DNA of 8,837 nt, from the NCBI GenBank assembly GCA_016880395.1, contig JAEHDN010000006.1, forward strand, positions 1-8,837. Direction: 5' to 3'. Shown piece by piece: positions 6,204 to 8,837 of this stretch (position 1 is the first letter of the stretch; each line of letters starts with the position of its first letter). This DNA comes from Candidatus Eiseniibacteriota bacterium. GTDB taxonomy: Bacteria > Eisenbacteria > RBG-16-71-46 > SZUA-252. Position numbers and translations under genes: made by a program. The notes under the pieces are model-generated. The model was given only the letters and a program-made list of their open reading frames with translations. It was not told where the DNA came from and did no database searches.

Positions 6204-8102
6204 ATGAGCGGTCTCTGGGGGTTCGCGCTCGCCGACCTGCGCGCCCGTGCCGACATCTCGGATCTCGCCTTGATGGGGGTCGAGGTCCGATCGGCCCGCC
6301 CCGAGACCCTCCCGATGCACGCGGTGGCAGCCGGACCATGTGCGATCGCCGCGCAGGAATTCCCACACCGCACCGCCGCGGTCGCGCGCCGGCAACTCGG
6401 CGAGGACATCGTCCTGCTGGCGGTGCACGGCACGATCCTCGACGTCGGGAATTCGGGAGACACAGCTCTCGCTCCGGGAGGTGGCGGTGCAGCCGTGGCT
6501 GAGACGCTCCTCCAGGAGTATCTCCGGTGCGGCCGCGATCTCTGGTCGCGCATTCGCGGAGAGTTCGTGATCGCGATCTGGGACGGGCGCGACGCAACGC
6601 TGCGCCTGGCCTGCGACCGCTTCCGTGTCCATCAGCTCTTCTACTCCGTGGACGACCGCGGATTCACGTTCGGCTCGCGCATCGCGCAGCTCCTGGCGCA
6701 CCCGGGTGTAGAGGCTCCTGACGTCGACCCCGAGGCCGTTCTGGAGGTCCTGATCGCCTCGGTCATTCCCACGCCCGGAACCATCTATCAGGGCGTCGCC
6801 AAGTTGCCCGCGGGGACCGAGCTCGTCTATCGATCCGGGAGCGTGGCGCTGCGGCCCTATTGGGACATGCGCTTCACCGAGGGTCGACAGGGGGAGCGTG
6901 CCCTCGCGGGAGAGCTGCGCGAATGCCTCGAGGATGCGATGCGCGTCCGCCTCGCGGCGGACGCGAGGGCTTCCGTGGGCGCCTTCCTGAGTGGCGGGAT
7001 CGACAGCACCACAGTGCTGGGCCTCGCGACCAAGCTGACTGACCGACCCGTCCGGAGCTTTTCCATCGGCTTCGGCGAGCCGCGCTTCAACGAGATGGAG
7101 TACGCTCGGATCGCCGCGCGCGCGTTCGGCTCCGAGCACCACGAGCACTTCGTCCAGCCTGAGGATGTCGTTCAGGCGCTTCCGATGCTCCTCGACGCGT
7201 ATGACGAGCCCTTCGGCAACGCGTCCTCGATCCCCACCTACTACTGCGCCGCGGTGGCTCGAGAGCATGGCATCGATGTCCTCTATGCGGGGGATGGAGG
7301 GGACGAGCTGTTTGCCGGAAACGAGCGCTACTCGGTTCAACGGCTGCTGGACTACTACCGACGCGTGCCGGGCTGGCTCCGGGAGCCCGTCGTCCGCCCG
7401 ACGGTCGAGGCCCTGGCCGTCACGGGGATGCCACTCTTCGTCAAGGGCGCGAAGTACATCCGTCGCGCCCGGATCCCGTATCCCGACCGCCTCTCCTCGT
7501 ACGACCTGTTCCACGTCTTGCCCCTCGAGGAGATCATGAACCCGAGCCGTCTCCCGCGCTTGACGATGGAGCACAGCCACCGCGCCCTCATGGCGCGCTA
7601 TTATCGCGAGGCGCCGGCTCACGACGATCTGGACCGTCAGCTCTATATCGACCTCAAGCTCACGATCGGGGACAACGACGTGATCAAGGTGGTTCGCGCC
7701 ACCGAGGCCGCGGGGGTCGCGGTTCGGTTCCCGTTCCTCGATCAGCGGGTGGCGGATCTGGCCGGCTCCGTCCCGGCGCGGCTCAAGATGCGTGGAACAC
7801 AGCTCCGCAGCTTCTTCAAGCGGGCCTACGCCGACTTCCTTCCTCCCGAGACGATCGCGAAGACGAAGCACGGCTTTGGACTGCCGATCCCGGACTGGCT
7901 GCGAACGGATCCGGCCCTTCACGACATGATGCGCGATCTCGTGCTCGGGCCTTCCAACCGGATCGCCGGCTACTTCCGGCGCTCAGCGCTCGAGACCCTC
8001 GTCGAACGCCACCACACCGATCCGACGACCTATTACGGTGTCTTCCTCTGGAACCTCATGGTTCTCGAACTCTGGCTCCGGCGCCACGCGGCAGCGCCGT
8101 GA
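6204..8102 (+). CDS. Asparagine synthase-like protein with degenerate glutaminase domain (Cys2 to Ser)
   Basis: 632 residues, the same two-domain layout and length as the gene at 102. It starts MSGLWGFAL: Ser replaces the catalytic Cys2. A TAG directly precedes the ATG in frame (6201-6203), so no upstream start can restore a cysteine. The glutamine-binding motifs RHRGPDG, NGEIYN and SDTE are absent; the NGEIYN position reads roughly HGTILD (75-80). The synthase domain keeps the PP-loop SGGIDST (263-269), IGFGEPRFNEMEYA (288-301), DEPFGN (334-339), AGDGGDELFAG (362-372) and KHGFGLPIPDWL (555-566), so ATP pyrophosphatase (adenylating) chemistry looks possible. The acceptor region differs from AsnB: DNDVIKVVRATEAAG (490-504) replaces the KVDRASMAHSLE stretch, and Arg535 stands where AsnB has its catalytic Lys. 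It probably uses free or channelled ammonia or another amine nucleophile on a carboxylate (inference). MSG-starting relatives are common in polysaccharide loci (from memory). A 19-base gap precedes it, with only a weak CAGG as ribosome-binding site. Confidence 0.88.
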   Translation: MSGLWGFALADLRARADISDLALMGVEVRSARPETLPMHAVAAGPCAIAAQEFPHRTAAVARRQLGEDIVLLAVHGTILDVGNSGDTALAPGGGGAAVAETLLQEYLRCGRDLWSRIRGEFVIAIWDGRDATLRLACDRFRVHQLFYSVDDRGFTFGSRIAQLLAHPGVEAPDVDPEAVLEVLIASVIPTPGTIYQGVAKLPAGTELVYRSGSVALRPYWDMRFTEGRQGERALAGELRECLEDAMRVRLAADARASVGAFLSGGIDSTTVLGLATKLTDRPVRSFSIGFGEPRFNEMEYARIAARAFGSEHHEHFVQPEDVVQALPMLLDAYDEPFGNASSIPTYYCAAVAREHGIDVLYAGDGGDELFAGNERYSVQRLLDYYRRVPGWLREPVVRPTVEALAVTGMPLFVKGAKYIRRARIPYPDRLSSYDLFHVLPLEEIMNPSRLPRLTMEHSHRALMARYYREAPAHDDLDRQLYIDLKLTIGDNDVIKVVRATEAAGVAVRFPFLDQRVADLAGSVPARLKMRGTQLRSFFKRAYADFLPPETIAKTKHGFGLPIPDWLRTDPALHDMMRDLVLGPSNRIAGYFRRSALETLVERHHTDPTTYYGVFLWNLMVLELWLRRHAAAP

Positions 8103-8837
8103 CGCAGACCCCTGCTCGGACGGATGGGCCGCCAGGTCGCGCCACGGTTGCCCTGCTGCGCACGCCCCAGGACCTCGAGGCGCTGGCGCCTTCCTGGGAG
8201 AGCCTTCTCGCGCGAAGCGCCAGCGACACGATCTTCCTGACCCCGGACTGGATCGCCTCGTGGTGGGCCGCCTACGCCCAGGGGAGGGAGCTCCTGGCAA
8301 TGGCCGTCCACATGGGCGATCGGCTCGTGGGGCTCGCCCTCCTGTACCGGAAGGAGGCAAGCCTCGTCCGTGGCTTCCGCCATCGCGCGCTCGCGCTCGT
8401 GGGAGACGGCTCCGCCGACTCCGACTACCTGGACTGGATCTCGGAGCCTGGGCAGGAGGCGGAGGTTGTGGACGCGATCCTCCGCTACGCACGGACCGGT
8501 GTAGCGGCCTGGGACCTTCTTCTCCTGAACGAGATCCCGGAGACATCGCCCCATCTCGCTCCCCTCGAGTCGAGCGTGCGAAGCTGGGGGTGGCGCTGGC
8601 AGATCGAGCGCGTTCCCTGCGCCCGTGTCCCTTTGCCGGACTCCTGGGACCTGTACCTGAAGACGCTCAAACCGCGCATGCGGACGAAGATCCGGTCCGT
8701 GCTGCGCGAGATGGACACGTCCTTCCAAGCTCGCTACGATCGATCGGCCGACCTCGGCGATCTCGATACCCGCCTGGCCTCGCTCTACGACCTTCACAAC
8801 CGGCGGTGGGAGTCCGAGGGGATGCAAGGCGTCTTCC
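8099..8837 (+). CDS. CelD/BcsL-type GNAT acyltransferase, incomplete at right edge
   Basis: 246 residues are visible from GTG at 8099, with no stop before the window ends. The start forms GTGA with the previous stop. The pattern fits the Acetyltransf_6 (CelD/BcsL) branch of GNAT proteins. FLTPDWIASWWAAYAQG (46-62) near the N-terminus is followed by LVGLALLYRK (77-86) and GDGSADSDYLDWI (102-114). Then come a basic YLKTLKPRMRTKIRSVLREM stretch (186-205) and LYDLHNRRWESEG (229-241), which begins the second GNAT-like half. These proteins usually run to about 350-400 residues, so roughly a third is missing. In polysaccharide operons such proteins are thought to acylate sugars or amino sugars, and the acyl donor is unknown. 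FemAB-like exosortase-associated proteins share this fold and are the main alternative. No signal peptide or membrane segment is seen. Confidence 0.8.
   Translation, partial: MTQTPARTDGPPGRATVALLRTPQDLEALAPSWESLLARSASDTIFLTPDWIASWWAAYAQGRELLAMAVHMGDRLVGLALLYRKEASLVRGFRHRALALVGDGSADSDYLDWISEPGQEAEVVDAILRYARTGVAAWDLLLLNEIPETSPHLAPLESSVRSWGWRWQIERVPCARVPLPDSWDLYLKTLKPRMRTKIRSVLREMDTSFQARYDRSADLGDLDTRLASLYDLHNRRWESEGMQGVF

Noticed and set aside
6198..7922. Long minus-strand open frame opposite the third asparagine synthase
   Set aside because: It is a mirror of the plus-strand gene in GC-rich DNA, full of Arg, Glu and Val with no recognisable domain. The same holds for minus-strand frames at 597-1955, 2069-3250, 3042-4244, 4148-5128 and 8033-8827.

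Overview
The window is an uninterrupted run of plus-strand genes from a GC-rich bacterium. It reads as the middle of an exopolysaccharide or lipopolysaccharide assembly operon. Nothing in it fixes the phylum. The high GC, the family mix and a Sec-type signal sequence with a periplasmic-looking domain fit a Gram-negative environmental lineage such as a deltaproteobacterial, acidobacterial, gemmatimonadal or FCB-type genome, but that is inference. There is no RNA gene, mobile element, CRISPR array, terminator or non-coding stretch longer than 20 bases. The genes are joined by four-base overlaps or gaps of at most 19 bases.

Layout: the left edge (1-87) holds the last 28 codons of an asparagine-synthase-like gene. 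It is followed by a complete glutamine-dependent asparagine synthase/amidotransferase (102-1988) of the type found in exosortase A (PEP-CTERM/EpsH) polysaccharide loci. Next come two GT4-type glycosyltransferases (1985-3193 and 3198-4517). The second closely matches, from memory, the exosortase A-associated Daro_2409 glycosyltransferase family. Then comes an unusual protein (4514-6184) in which a zinc-ribbon SAM methyltransferase runs in frame, through a signal-peptide-like segment, into a TPR domain. It is followed by a third asparagine-synthase-like protein (6204-8102) whose glutaminase site has been lost. Last is the start of a CelD/BcsL-type acyltransferase (8099 to the right edge, incomplete).

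How the genes may work together (inference): the glycosyltransferases add sugars to a lipid-linked repeat unit on the cytoplasmic face. The amidotransferases, methyltransferase and acyltransferase decorate those sugars or their precursors with amide, methyl and acyl groups. The TPR part may act across the membrane in assembly or export. No exosortase, polymerase, flippase, chain-length regulator or initiating sugar transferase lies in the window, so the exosortase link rests on family resemblance alone.

The points most worth a second look are the three asparagine-synthase paralogues in one operon, the third with Ser in place of the catalytic Cys2 and Arg where the synthase Lys is expected; the methyltransferase-signal-TPR fusion; three identical GTGA gene junctions; and a short AT-rich, odd-codon patch inside the second glycosyltransferase.
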